Of a stretch of 64,000 bases of DNA, positions 10,012 to 18,900 are shown in pieces. The DNA lies in NCBI RefSeq assembly GCF_904848585.1, contig NZ_CAJHCR010000001.1:434001-498000 (forward strand), in the 5' to 3' direction. The notes under the pieces are model-generated. The model worked only from the letters and a program-made list of their open reading frames with translations. It ran no database searches and was not told where the DNA came from. The stretch's first letter is position 1; each line of letters opens with the position of its first letter. The position numbers and the translations under genes were made by a program. This DNA is from Paraburkholderia kirstenboschensis. Lineage in GTDB: Bacteria; Pseudomonadota; Gammaproteobacteria; Burkholderiales; Burkholderiaceae.

Positions 10012-10815
10012 CAAATGGAAGGGGGAACGTAACCTGCCTGATTCTACCTGACGCACACGCTCCGGCCGCCGCTCCGGCGTGGTCCATTTAGCGGGAACGC
10101 CCCATCGCACCGGCCTGAACGAGGCCCGGCCTCGCCGCGCGAGTGTGCGTGACGGGCAAGCGTCGTTTCACCGACATGAAGTGCGCCGCGCCCTTCCGCA
10201 AGTGGCGAACAGGGCGCCGGCCGAAAAAAATGCCGCGCACACTGCAACATCGGCCGACTCCGCGCGCAATAAACCCGATCGCGTGATGAGTCCCGGGTGC
10301 ATAGCGATTAGCGAACATGTACCGCCAGTCGCAATCCATTGGTGCATATGGTCACAACGTGCCCGTCGCCAATCAGATAAAGTAGTGCGGCAGGAAACGT
10401 CGCAGCGTTGAACCCGCGAGAAGAAAATACCTATTAGGTGTTAATTCAAACGGTACGAACTACCTGCGCCCCCTTGTATGAGAAAAGCGCTTCCACAATT
10501 CGTAATTCGTAAGTTGATTACTTATTTATCGGCGCGAACGCCTTGCTGGGCAAGGGCGGGCGGATTAAATTCGCATAATTGTTTTCCAAGCCGCGCGCGT
10601 ATAGTAAGCTCTCGGAAAGAGCTTCAATTTTAAAAAAAGCCCGCTAACGGGCCGTCTCAAACACACACGCCGCTTTCTGGGGATCAGCTGTCCGCACGGA
10701 ATGGAATGGCCGTTCGGTTTTTGCTATTTGCGAATCCCGAATGTGCCAGCGTGTCTGAATTGCGGTTCAGGTGCGTGCATCATCCTTAACGTTCGTTGAC
10801 GAGAGGATCTGAATA
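10012..10815. other. Long non-coding stretch upstream of the sigma-54 regulator
   Basis: About 800 bases without a supportable gene between divergent folA and the sigma-54 regulator. The folA-side half is GC-rich like the genome; 10430-10640 is clearly AT-richer. It holds a short palindrome ACCTATTAGGT (10429-10439), a doubled AATTCGTAATTCGTA, a TATAGT box (10600-10605), a hairpin AAGCTCT/AGAGCTT (10606-10624) followed by CAATTTT, and a terminator-like hairpin facing the minus strand (10632-10652). The remaining 160 bases before the regulator would be leader. No protein-coding candidate with a ribosome site was found. Confidence 0.6.
10632..10652 (-). terminator. Terminator-like hairpin reading the minus strand
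   Basis: On the minus strand GCCCG-TTAG-CGGGC is followed directly by seven T, the form of an intrinsic terminator. No minus-strand gene lies upstream of it, since the sequence there is the leader and body of the plus-strand sigma-54 regulator. It may end an unannotated antisense or small RNA. Confidence 0.5.
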
Positions 10816-12210
10816 ATGGAACCCGCAACGCGGCAACTGATTTACGTTTCGCGAGAGCCAAGCGCGGAACTGAACACCCGCTTCCACCAGCGTGGCTGGC
10901 ATGTTGAAGTGGTGGGATCGGCGCGCGATGCGCGCCGGGCCGTACGCGCCGGTTCGGCAGCGGGTGGTCTGCTCGATTTATCGAGTCATTTCCAGCCGCA
11001 TGAAATTGCTGCATTCGAATCCTGCCTGACCATGCCGAACGTCGGCTGGGTCGCCGCGACCATGCCTGGGCAACTCCAGGATGCGGCGCTGCGCCGCCTC
11101 GTACGCGACTATTGTTTCGACTATGTGACCGTGCCTTACTCCGGCGACCGGATCGTCGATTCCGTCGGTCACGCATACGGCATGATCTCGCTCGGCGAAC
11201 CCGCTTCGAACGATGCGTCGCAGGGCGCCGAAGGCGAAATGGTCGGGTCGTGCGACGCGATGCTGGCGCTGTTCCGCTCTATCCGCAAAGTCGCAATGAC
11301 TGACGCGCCGGTGTTTATCTCGGGCGAGTCAGGCACGGGCAAGGAACTGACGGCCGTTGCGATTCACGAACGCTCGGCACGACGCAACGCGCCGTTCGTG
11401 CCGATCAACTGCGGCGCGATCCCGCCGCATCTGCTGCAGTCCGAACTGTTCGGCTACGAACGCGGCGCCTTCACCGGCGCTAATCAGCGCAAGATCGGCC
11501 GCGTGGAAGCGGCCAATGGCGGCACGCTTTTCCTCGACGAAATCGGCGATCTGCCGCTCGAAAGCCAGGCGAGCCTGCTGCGCTTCCTTCAGGAGCGCAA
11601 GGTCGAGCGGCTAGGCGGCCATAGCGCGATCGACGTCGACGTACGGATCATTTCCGCAACGCACGTGGATATGACGGCTGCCATGATTGAAGGACGTTTC
11701 CGCTCGGACCTGTATCACCGCCTGTGCGTGCTGCAAATCGACGAACCGCCGCTGCGCGCGCGCGGCAAGGACATTGAACTGCTCGCGCGCCACATGCTGG
11801 AGCGTTTCAAGAAAGACGCGAGCCGGCGCCTGCGCGGCTTCGCACCCGACGCAATCGCGGCTTTGCACAACTACGGCTGGCCGGGCAACGTGCGTGAGCT
11901 CATCAACCGCGTGCGCCGTGCGATCGTGATGTCCGAAGGACGCGCTATCACGGCGCGCGATCTCGAGCTCGCCGAGTACGTCGAGATCGTGCCGGTGTCG
12001 CTCGCGCAGGCGCGCGAAGCGGCCGAGCGCCAGGCAATCGAGCTTGCGCTGTTGCGTCACCGTGGGCGTCTTGGCGACGCAGCGCAGGAACTCGGTATTT
12101 CGCGTGTCACGCTGTACCGGCTGCTGTGCTCGCACGGCATGCGTCATATGGAAAGCGAGCCGCTTGCTTCGCCGCACGGCACGTTGCCGGCATCGGTGCC
12201 GCATCTCTGA
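10816..12210 (+). CDS. Sigma-54-dependent transcriptional activator, VpsR-like
   Basis: A 464-residue enhancer-binding protein. The N-terminal about 125 residues look like a receiver-type domain without a clear acidic pocket; Asp54 (GLLDLSS) is near the usual phosphate site. This resembles VpsR, a c-di-GMP-responsive regulator. The AAA+ domain has Walker A GESGTGKE (170-177), the sigma-54 contact loop GAFTGA (217-222) and Walker B GTLFLDEIGD (236-245). A Fis-type helix-turn-helix (LGDAAQELGISRVTLYRLL) is near the C-terminus. No histidine kinase is adjacent. In related Burkholderia such regulators control exopolysaccharide or biofilm genes; the target here is unknown. Confidence 0.9.
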   Translation: MEPATRQLIYVSREPSAELNTRFHQRGWHVEVVGSARDARRAVRAGSAAGGLLDLSSHFQPHEIAAFESCLTMPNVGWVAATMPGQLQDAALRRLVRDYCFDYVTVPYSGDRIVDSVGHAYGMISLGEPASNDASQGAEGEMVGSCDAMLALFRSIRKVAMTDAPVFISGESGTGKELTAVAIHERSARRNAPFVPINCGAIPPHLLQSELFGYERGAFTGANQRKIGRVEAANGGTLFLDEIGDLPLESQASLLRFLQERKVERLGGHSAIDVDVRIISATHVDMTAAMIEGRFRSDLYHRLCVLQIDEPPLRARGKDIELLARHMLERFKKDASRRLRGFAPDAIAALHNYGWPGNVRELINRVRRAIVMSEGRAITARDLELAEYVEIVPVSLAQAREAAERQAIELALLRHRGRLGDAAQELGISRVTLYRLLCSHGMRHMESEPLASPHGTLPASVPHL

Positions 12211-12448
12211 GTTGCGGCGCACACGATGGTTGTAAACCGGCCGCCACGCAGCGGCCTGTAAACCGGACAGGGCGCGACGCGTCCGCCTCGGGGCGTGGTT
12301 CCGTGCCGTGTGCGTCTGATTAACCCGCCTTCCTTCGATACGTCTCTCGCAAGCGGTCGCGCCGGCCGGCCGCGCTTGGTAAAATCGGGTTTTCCGCTCA
12401 ATCTCGCGGTGCACCGCTTCCGGGCCGCGCCGCGTCGAAGGAACCCGC

Positions 12449-13420
12449 ATGAAACAATACCTGGACCTCGTCCGCACGATTCTCGACACTGGCACGTGGC
12501 AGGAGAATCGCACCGGCATCCGTACCATCAGCATGCCGGGCGCCATGTTGCGCTTCGATCTCCAGCAGGGGTTCCCGGCGGTCACGACGAAAAAGCTGGC
12601 ATTCAAGTCGGCCGTTGGCGAACTGGTCGGTTTCCTGCGCGCGTCGCGCAGCGCGGCGGATTTTCGCGACCTCGGCTGCAAGGTATGGGACGCGAACGCC
12701 AACCAGAATCCGCAATGGCTCGCCAATCCGTATCGCGCGGGCCCCGACGACCTGGGCGACGTGTACGGCGTGCAGTGGCGGCAGTGGCCGGCCTACAAGG
12801 TGCTCGATGCCAGTGCGAGCGCGCAGATTGCCGATGCGACCGGGCGCGGTTTCCAGGTGATCACTGAATTCGACGAAAACGGCAGCCGCAAGGTGTTGCT
12901 ATACAAGGCAATCGACCAATTGCGGCAGTGCCTCGACACCATCATGCAGAACCCGTCGGACCGGCGAATTCTCTTTCATGCGTGGAATCCTGCGGTTCTG
13001 GATCAGATCGCGTTGCCGGCTTGCCATCTGCTTTATCAGTTCCTGCCGAACGTGGCGCGGCGCGAAATCTCGCTGTGCTTGTACATCCGCAGCAACGATG
13101 TCGGGCTCGGCACGCCGTTCAATCTGACCGAAGGCGCGGCCTTGCTGCATCTGGTGGGACGCTTGACGGGCTACACGCCGCGGTGGTTCACCTACTTCAT
13201 CGGCGATGCGCACATCTACGAGAACCAGCTGGACATGCTGAAGCAGCAGCTCACGCGCGAGCCCTATGAAAGTCCCAAGCTCGCGATTTCCGACCGCGTG
13301 CCGGACTACGCGAAGACCCACGTGTACGAACCGGAATGGCTGGAAAAGGTCGAGCCGTCGGATTTCTCGCTGGTCGGTTACCGGCATCACGAGCCGCTGA
13401 CGGCGCCCATGGCCGTCTGA
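12449..13420 (+). CDS. thyA: Thymidylate synthase
   Basis: ThyA converts dUMP to dTMP with methylene-tetrahydrofolate, producing the dihydrofolate that FolA recycles. The 323-residue product is longer than the 264-residue E. coli enzyme because of an inserted segment at about 113-155. Conserved parts include [19 protein letters not shown], the [10 protein letters not shown] substrate loop, the catalytic Cys192 and [13 protein letters not shown]. The residue before the catalytic Cys is Ala (LPACH) where almost all family members have Pro (PC). TAAAAT at 12380-12385 is a possible -10 box. Identity is secure and activity very likely. Confidence 0.95.
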   Translation: MKQYLDLVRTILDTGTWQENRTGIRTISMPGAMLRFDLQQGFPAVTTKKLAFKSAVGELVGFLRASRSAADFRDLGCKVWDANANQNPQWLANPYRAGPDDLGDVYGVQWRQWPAYKVLDASASAQIADATGRGFQVITEFDENGSRKVLLYKAIDQLRQCLDTIMQNPSDRRILFHAWNPAVLDQIALPACHLLYQFLPNVARREISLCLYIRSNDVGLGTPFNLTEGAALLHLVGRLTGYTPRWFTYFIGDAHIYENQLDMLKQQLTREPYESPKLAISDRVPDYAKTHVYEPEWLEKVEPSDFSLVGYRHHEPLTAPMAV

Positions 13421-13440
13421 CACGCCTGATCTAACCAAAG

Positions 13441-13477
13441 AGCCTCCGCGATGCGAATCGCGGAGGCTTTTTATTTT
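13441..13477 (+). terminator. Rho-independent terminator after thyA
   Basis: GCCTCCGCGAT and ATCGCGGAGGC form an 11-base stem followed by TTTTTATTTT, 20 bases after the thyA stop. On the other strand it can also close the minus-strand gene ending at 13514, which lies upstream of it in that direction. Confidence 0.85.
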
Positions 13478-13513
13478 GTGCCGACGAGAGGCTACTTACG
13501 GAGGAAAGGGCGC

Positions 13514-16135
13514 TTAGCCCTTGTGATGCTCGTCGTGGCCACCGGCCGAACGCTGCTCACCGTGTTGCTGCGGCTGAGGGCGGGGCTGCTGCACTTGCGG
13601 CTCAGGACGCGGCTGCGCCTGCTGTGGATGGAACTCCTGACGCGGCGCCTGCTGAGCTTGCGGTTGCGGACGCGGTTCAGGACGCTGCTGCGCCTGCTGT
13701 GGATGAAACTCCTGACGCGGCGCCTGCAGAGCTTGCGGTTGCGGACGCGGTTCTGAACGCTGCTGCGCCTGTTGCGGCTGAAACTCCTGACGGGGTGCCT
13801 GCGGTTGCTGACGCGGCGCAGGTCCCGACTGTGCCACCTGCGCATGCACATCCTGACGCGGCTGCTGTTGAACCAGCGGCCGCTCGATCGTTTCGGCGCC
13901 CTGCGCGTGCTGCCGTTGGTCTTGCACCGCGCGCGGCTGTTGCCCGATCGCCGGATTCTCCACGGGGCGCGGCACCTCGCGCGGCTGCATCGCTGTGTTC
14001 GGCTGACCGCCTGGCTGCTGCGCCCACCCCGGCCTTGGCGCCTGCGGCTCTTCACCGCCTCGTTGGCGGCCCTGCTGCGCTTGCTGGGCCATAGGCGTAT
14101 GCGGCTGCGTCCATGACGGCTCGTGGCGCCCATCCGCGGCAACTGGCTGGCCTTGCTGATGAGCCGGTTGCTGTGCGGGTTGCTGTGCCATCCCCCGCTG
14201 TGGCGCTAAGCCCAGGTTGCCGCCGTTCGCCTGCGGTGGCCGCGGCACGCCGTTCGGCGGGGCGCCTGCTGCGCCCGTCTGCTGCCCGTTCCACCGCGAG
14301 GGCATGCCGGGCCGCTCCGGCTGTGCGCCTGCGCGCCCCGGTTGACCGGCGACAGGCACGTCGCCTGGCGGGTGCCCAGCCTGTCGCCCGCCGTTCTGAG
14401 CGGCGCCTGCGGCGCCCGGCGCGGCCTGCCCACCGGGCCCAGTCTGAAGAATGGGTGCTCCCGCCGCCGCGCCCGGCATTCGTCCCGGAAGATGCGACTG
14501 CACGACACGCACGTTCTGCACCGGCAACGCACCGGGCCCGCCCGCCATGCGCGCCGGGACCGACGTCCGCACGATCGGCTGCCCCGCGCCCGGCACGCGT
14601 CCACCGCTTTGCGCGAAACGCTGTGCGAGGCCATCGCGGTAAGCGGGCGGCATCGATGGACTGCGCGTCGCGACGACCGGACGCGTCATCACCCCCGCCG
14701 GCGGCCGGTAATTCGCGTTGCGCTGACCCGGCCCGTAACTCTCGCGCACCGGCGCGATGCCCGGAGCGCCCGGGTTGATCCGCGCATTGCGCCACTGCGC
14801 GGGATCCACCTTCTGCGCAAAGCGTCCCACTGGCTGTCCATGCACGAAAGCTGTCGCCGGAACTGCCGTCACGGCGCGCGGCGCCCGATAGTTGACGTAC
14901 GTGTTGTGGACGTTGGTGATGTTGCGGTTGTAGTTGTTGATGACCGTCGTCTGATTGACGCGTTCGTAGTAGCGCGGGCTCCAGTGATCGCGGTCGCCCC
15001 AGTGCGGATGCCACCGTTCGCCCGGTCCGAGCGGGAACCACGCGACGCCCGCGGCCACCGCGCCGCCAATCGCCAGGTTCACGCCCCAGTCGGCTCCGCC
15101 GCCGCCCCCGCCGACGAAAGCCACCAGCGCCGGCGCATAGACCGGCGGCGCGCTGACCACGACCGGGCCCGGCACCCATGCCCAGGAGTCGTCGACGTAG
15201 GCCCAGCGGCCGTAGTGATACGGCGCGAAGCCCCACGGCGCGTCGTCGACCCAGGTCCAGCCCCACGGCGCCTGCCATACCCAATGACCGTCGCGGTACG
15301 GCGCCCAGCCGACTGGCGTCGCGCGCGGCACCCATACCTCGCCGTACTGCGGGCTGCTGCGCCACGTACCGTTGGCGTCGAGGTCCTGATAACCGGGGAT
15401 TTCACGCGACACATACCGCGCCGATACTGAGCGGTTCTCGGCGGCGTCGCGGCTCGCGGTCCATTGATCGAAGCCGTCGGGGCCAGGCGCGCTCTCGTCG
15501 GCGAGCGTTTGCAAAGAAGTGCCGGCAAAGCGGATTTGCTGCCCGGCCGCGATCGGCACCTGTGCGCCGTCGCCATAAGCCGTCGCAGTGCCGTTGCGGA
15601 CCGTGACGGTGGTGCTGCTGCCGTCCGGCGCAACGTCGACGCGGTAGTCGCCTGGACCGTTCAGGCCGAGCGCGAGATTCGGCGTGTCGATTTCATACGA
15701 CGACCCCGGCGGCAGTTCCCGCACATGCGCCGACAACGTCCCTTGCGCAACCTTCAGCTGCGCGTTGTTGTCGTCGAGACCGAGGAGGTCGAGGCTCGTC
15801 GACTGGCCGAGACGCACGGCCGTCGAACCGATATGCAGCTCCGAGCGCGCGTTCTGATCGTTCCATAACTGGTCGCCGGTGGTAAGCGGCCGGTTGATCT
15901 GCGCGTACGACCAGTCGGCGGCCCCGGCGGGCTCGGTGGTCACGGTTCCGGCCATGTAGTTCAGCCGCGCAACGCGTCCCGGCGGATCGCTATTCTCCGT
16001 AGCGATGTCCTGCGGCGCCGGAGCGGCTTGCTGCGCGAGCGCAGCCTGCGCGGCAAACACGAAAGCGGCGGCGGCGATCAACGAATAGCCGACAGTGCGA
16101 CGGAATGACGGTGGCGGTGAGGTCGTGGTTCTCAT
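13514..16135 (-). CDS. Large secreted FecR/DUF6600-type protein with Pro/Gln-rich repeats
   Basis: An 873-residue exported protein of unknown function. A signal peptide ends near residue 34 (AALAQQ). It is followed by a FecR-like beta domain (LNYMAGTVTTEPAG...GDQLWNDQNARSELHIGSTAVRLG), then DUF6600-like tryptophan-rich repeats (WVPRATPVGWAPYRDGHWVW, FAPYHYGRWAYVDDSWAWVPG), a short glycine-rich hydrophobic stretch, and about 400 residues rich in Pro, Gln, Ala and Gly ending in three tandem 25-residue repeats. The start at 16135 has GGAG upstream; the frame extends further without signal. No ECF sigma factor lies beside it, so it is not a classical FecR. A cell-surface or matrix role is possible but unproved. 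Confidence 0.85.
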   Translation of the reverse strand: MRTTTSPPPSFRRTVGYSLIAAAAFVFAAQAALAQQAAPAPQDIATENSDPPGRVARLNYMAGTVTTEPAGAADWSYAQINRPLTTGDQLWNDQNARSELHIGSTAVRLGQSTSLDLLGLDDNNAQLKVAQGTLSAHVRELPPGSSYEIDTPNLALGLNGPGDYRVDVAPDGSSTTVTVRNGTATAYGDGAQVPIAAGQQIRFAGTSLQTLADESAPGPDGFDQWTASRDAAENRSVSARYVSREIPGYQDLDANGTWRSSPQYGEVWVPRATPVGWAPYRDGHWVWQAPWGWTWVDDAPWGFAPYHYGRWAYVDDSWAWVPGPVVVSAPPVYAPALVAFVGGGGGGADWGVNLAIGGAVAAGVAWFPLGPGERWHPHWGDRDHWSPRYYERVNQTTVINNYNRNITNVHNTYVNYRAPRAVTAVPATAFVHGQPVGRFAQKVDPAQWRNARINPGAPGIAPVRESYGPGQRNANYRPPAGVMTRPVVATRSPSMPPAYRDGLAQRFAQSGGRVPGAGQPIVRTSVPARMAGGPGALPVQNVRVVQSHLPGRMPGAAAGAPILQTGPGGQAAPGAAGAAQNGGRQAGHPPGDVPVAGQPGRAGAQPERPGMPSRWNGQQTGAAGAPPNGVPRPPQANGGNLGLAPQRGMAQQPAQQPAHQQGQPVAADGRHEPSWTQPHTPMAQQAQQGRQRGGEEPQAPRPGWAQQPGGQPNTAMQPREVPRPVENPAIGQQPRAVQDQRQHAQGAETIERPLVQQQPRQDVHAQVAQSGPAPRQQPQAPRQEFQPQQAQQRSEPRPQPQALQAPRQEFHPQQAQQRPEPRPQPQAQQAPRQEFHPQQAQPRPEPQVQQPRPQPQQHGEQRSAGGHDEHHKG
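13595..13798 (-). repeat. 75-base tandem repeat, about 2.7 copies
   Basis: Within the C-terminal end of the FecR/DUF6600 gene, a 75-base unit (25 codons) is repeated at 13724-13798, 13649-13723 and, partly, 13595-13648. Each unit begins APRQEF and continues PQQAQ with EPRPQPQA near its end. Because the unit is a multiple of three, copy-number change would keep the frame. Confidence 0.85.
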
Positions 16136-16288
16136 GATTGTTCTCCGACGGACGATGCACGTGCAGCATCCGTGAACCACTGTACCCGCGCCGATTGTTT
16201 CAAGACCCCCACTTTTGTAAGGCCTGCTGGCGACTGGTAACAAAAGGTCTCGATCCCGTGGGATACCGGCTTGGGCCCGCTCCGTTGC

Positions 16289-17002
16289 TCACTCGGCCAG
16301 AAAGGCGTCGAAATGCTGGTGCCCAGCCGGCGTGATGCGCAGTATTCGCGGCCGTTCGGTCCGTTCGACCCAGCCGTGCGCGGCCCACGAGTCGAGCAAC
16401 GCCGCGCCGAGCGCGCCGCCGAGATGCGGGCGGCGTTCGCTCCAGTCGGGGCAGGTGCACGCAAAGCGGCGCCGGCGACTGCGCTGCGCCGACAGGTCGA
16501 TGCCCCAGTCGGCGAAGCGGGCGGCGCCGTCGGAAGTGGCTTCGAGCGACGCACCGTCCAAAGCCAGCAGTCCGCGTCCGATGAGCCGCTCGAACACGCG
16601 TACGGACAACTCGCCGGCCATATGGTCGTAGCAGGTGCGTGCGTAGCGCATGTCGGTCGGCACGGTGCGCACGGGGCGCGGCACCGGACGCTGCGGCGCG
16701 CTGACTTGCGCGACGTTGGCGAGCGCTTCGATGGACGCCGCGATGTCGGCGGACGCAATCCGGAAATAGCGATGCCGGCCGCGCACTTCGAGCGCGAGCA
16801 GGCCGCCGTCGGTCAGGCGCGCGAGGTGAGCGCTGGCCGCCGATGGCGAGAGTCCCGCGATCATCGTCAGTTCGCCGGCGGGGCGGGCGCTGCCGTCCAT
16901 CAACGCCCACAACATGGCTGCGCGGCCGGGATCGGCGAGCAGCGCGCCAATGCGGCTCAAGCCGGGAAAATGATTGTGTTCGTCTGCGAGGATGGCGGGC
17001 AT
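16289..17002 (-). CDS. ArsR-family helix-turn-helix regulator
   Basis: A 237-residue DNA-binding protein. The first about 90 residues are a winged helix of ArsR type (ALLADPGRAAMLWALMDG, PAGELTMIAGLSPSAASAHLARLTDGGLLALEVRGRHRYFRIA). The C-terminal half, with CYDHMAGELSVRVFERLIGRGLL and a CTCPDW segment containing two cysteines, is a helical regulatory domain found in longer ArsR-like proteins of proteobacteria. The effector is unknown. The ATG at 17002 gives a start directly before the first helix; the frame extends 26 codons upstream. It is not clearly in an operon with the FecR-like gene, 153 bases downstream. Confidence 0.85.
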   Translation of the reverse strand: MPAILADEHNHFPGLSRIGALLADPGRAAMLWALMDGSARPAGELTMIAGLSPSAASAHLARLTDGGLLALEVRGRHRYFRIASADIAASIEALANVAQVSAPQRPVPRPVRTVPTDMRYARTCYDHMAGELSVRVFERLIGRGLLALDGASLEATSDGAARFADWGIDLSAQRSRRRRFACTCPDWSERRPHLGGALGAALLDSWAAHGWVERTERPRILRITPAGHQHFDAFLAE

Positions 17003-17224
17003 GACGGGTCTCCGTATTCTGTCGGTCTGATGCGCGGGCCGCGCAAGGTGTGATACAGCCACTTTACCTGGCCAATGCATTCGATGTTTCAGCTTAGCGT
17101 GAACGGTGGAGTGCAGCAGCGCAGTGCTAGCCCTGTCGGCCGCGCCTGAACGCGGCGCCTTGCTCGCGCATGCGCTTGAAACGCCAGGCTAGAATCGACG
17201 CCTGTCTTCGCAGGAAGCGCAGTC

Positions 17225-17368
17225 ATGAAAACAGTTCTGGGCGTTCTCGTTTGCATTGCCTTGCTGGGCGCTTGCGCTCAAGGCGGTTCCGGTTCGGCAG
17301 CGGGCGCGGGGACCGGCAGCGTCACCATGTACGGCACCATCGACGAAGGCATCACCTTCCACAAATAA
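17225..17368 (+). CDS. 47-residue lipoprotein with a porin-like C-terminal motif
   Basis: A very small gene. AGGAAG about eight bases upstream supports the ATG at 17225. The product has a basic N-terminus, a hydrophobic core and a lipobox LGAC with Cys17, then a Gly/Ser/Ala linker and the ending GSVTMYGTIDEGITFHK. That ending closely resembles the first beta strand of Burkholderia trimeric porins (SVTLYG.ID.GI). It may be a genuine micro-lipoprotein of the outer membrane, or a porin-derived remnant that acquired a lipoprotein signal. Function is unknown. Confidence 0.7.
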   Translation: MKTVLGVLVCIALLGACAQGGSGSAAGAGTGSVTMYGTIDEGITFHK

Positions 17369-17598
17369 AGGTGTCGTCCGCCGGGTCGCCCCTATCCGTA
17401 AGAGTCGAATTGGCAGAAACTGATGCATCGTTGTCATTGCTGCCACGCGCAGCTATGTGACGATGTGTCTTGCGCCACGTGCGCCACGTGCGCCACTCGG
17501 CGGCTTAGCTCGGTCAGGCCAGGCAGGCTACTCAGGCCGTCGAGGCGACTCGGGGCCGCTCGTGCCACATCGTCCACTTTCGCCGCCGGGACCGACCT

Positions 17599-18900
17599 AT
17601 GCCGCCTGCCGCACCAGCTTCGTCCGCTCGTTCCTCTGCTTCAGCCGCTTCGTCCGCTTCGTCCGCTTTCCCTGACGATTCCGCCGACCTGCGCGGCTCC
17701 GGCCCGCATGGCCGTCGCGCCGCGCGTGTGCTGGCCGTATGCCAGGCGTTGTACACATCGTCGGTGTCGATCGATCTCACGCTAACCGGCCTCGTCGGCT
17801 ACACGCTCGCCGACGACAAGGCGCTAGCCACGCTGCCTTTCTCGCTGATCACGGTGGCTGCGGCGCTCACGACGATCTTCGCGTCGTTTCTGATGGCGCG
17901 CATCGGCCGTCGCGCGGGCTTTGTGCTGGGCGCGAGCGTCGGCGCCCTGGGCGGCGCGGTTTCCGTGTGGGCGATCTTTCATCACGACTTCTGGGCTTTT
18001 TGCGCGGGCACCGCGACGGTCGGCGTGTTCCAGGCGTTCGCACAGTACTACCGGCTCGCCGCCGCCGACGCCGTCGGCCTCGAGGCGAAGAGCCGCGCTA
18101 TTTCGACGGTTCTCACGGGCGGCGTGGTCGCGGCCGTGTGCGGCCCGCTTCTCGCCGCTTGGAGCAAAGACTGGCTCGCGCCGGTGACGTTTGCCGGCTC
18201 CTACGCGCTTGTCACCGGACTCGGACTCGCGTCGATTGTCCTGTTGATGCTGCTCTATCGCGACATGGCACCTGCGCCGGCCGTGGCCGGTACGCATGAC
18301 GCCGCACGGCCGCTCGGCGAGATCGTGCGGCAGCCGATCTTCGCGGCGGCGCTCGCCAACAACGCGCTCGGCTATGCCGTGATGATGTTCGTGATGACCG
18401 CCACGCCGATCGCGGCGGTTGCGTGCGGGCACAGCATCGGCGACGGCGCGGCGATCATCCAGTGGCATCTGGTCGGCATGTTTGCGCCGTCTCTGTTTTC
18501 CGCGCGGCTCATCAAGCGTTTCGGCGTGCTGCCGGTGATCGGCGCGGGCATTGCGCTCTCGGCACTGTGCGGTGTGTTCGCATTGCGTTCGACCGATCTG
18601 CCGCACTTCTACGCGGCGCTCGCGTGTCTCGGTGTAGGCTGGAATTTCATGTTCGTCGGCGGCTCGACGCTGCTCGCGCAGTCGTACAGGCCGTCGGAAC
18701 GGGCCAAGACGCAGGCCACCAGCGAATTTACGACGTTCGCGTGCTCCGCGCTCGGGTCGTTGTTCGCGGGGCAGTTGCTGGCGCGCTTCGGCTGGGCGAC
18801 GATCAATGCGGCGATCTTTCCGCTGCTTGCCGCAGCGGCGCTCGCCACGCTCGCCTATGCGCGGTCGTCCAGGCGGCGTGCGACGGGAGGGATTGCGTGA
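17599..18900 (+). CDS. Major facilitator superfamily transporter
   Basis: A 433-residue MFS permease with twelve hydrophobic segments and the loop 2-3 motif MARIGRRAGF. The long Ala/Ser-rich N-terminal extension (about 45 residues before VLAVCQALYT) is encoded by short repeats and is unlike other MFS N-termini, so the true start may be downstream, for example the GTG at 17728. The substrate cannot be told from sequence. Its stop overlaps the start of the DJ-1/AraC regulator gene by one base (TGATG), so the two are cotranscribed and the regulator may control the transporter or the same pathway. Confidence 0.85.
   Translation: MPPAAPASSARSSASAASSASSAFPDDSADLRGSGPHGRRAARVLAVCQALYTSSVSIDLTLTGLVGYTLADDKALATLPFSLITVAAALTTIFASFLMARIGRRAGFVLGASVGALGGAVSVWAIFHHDFWAFCAGTATVGVFQAFAQYYRLAAADAVGLEAKSRAISTVLTGGVVAAVCGPLLAAWSKDWLAPVTFAGSYALVTGLGLASIVLLMLLYRDMAPAPAVAGTHDAARPLGEIVRQPIFAAALANNALGYAVMMFVMTATPIAAVACGHSIGDGAAIIQWHLVGMFAPSLFSARLIKRFGVLPVIGAGIALSALCGVFALRSTDLPHFYAALACLGVGWNFMFVGGSTLLAQSYRPSERAKTQATSEFTTFACSALGSLFAGQLLARFGWATINAAIFPLLAAAALATLAYARSSRRRATGGIA

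Noticed and set aside
10079..10411. A 110-codon plus-strand frame between folA and the sigma-54 regulator
   Set aside because: No ribosome site, no hydrophobic core or domain, Arg/Ala/Pro-rich.
10681..10740. A sigma-54 (-24/-12) promoter before the regulator (TGGC...TTGC)
   Set aside because: The spacing between the GG and GC elements is 13 rather than the required 10 bases.
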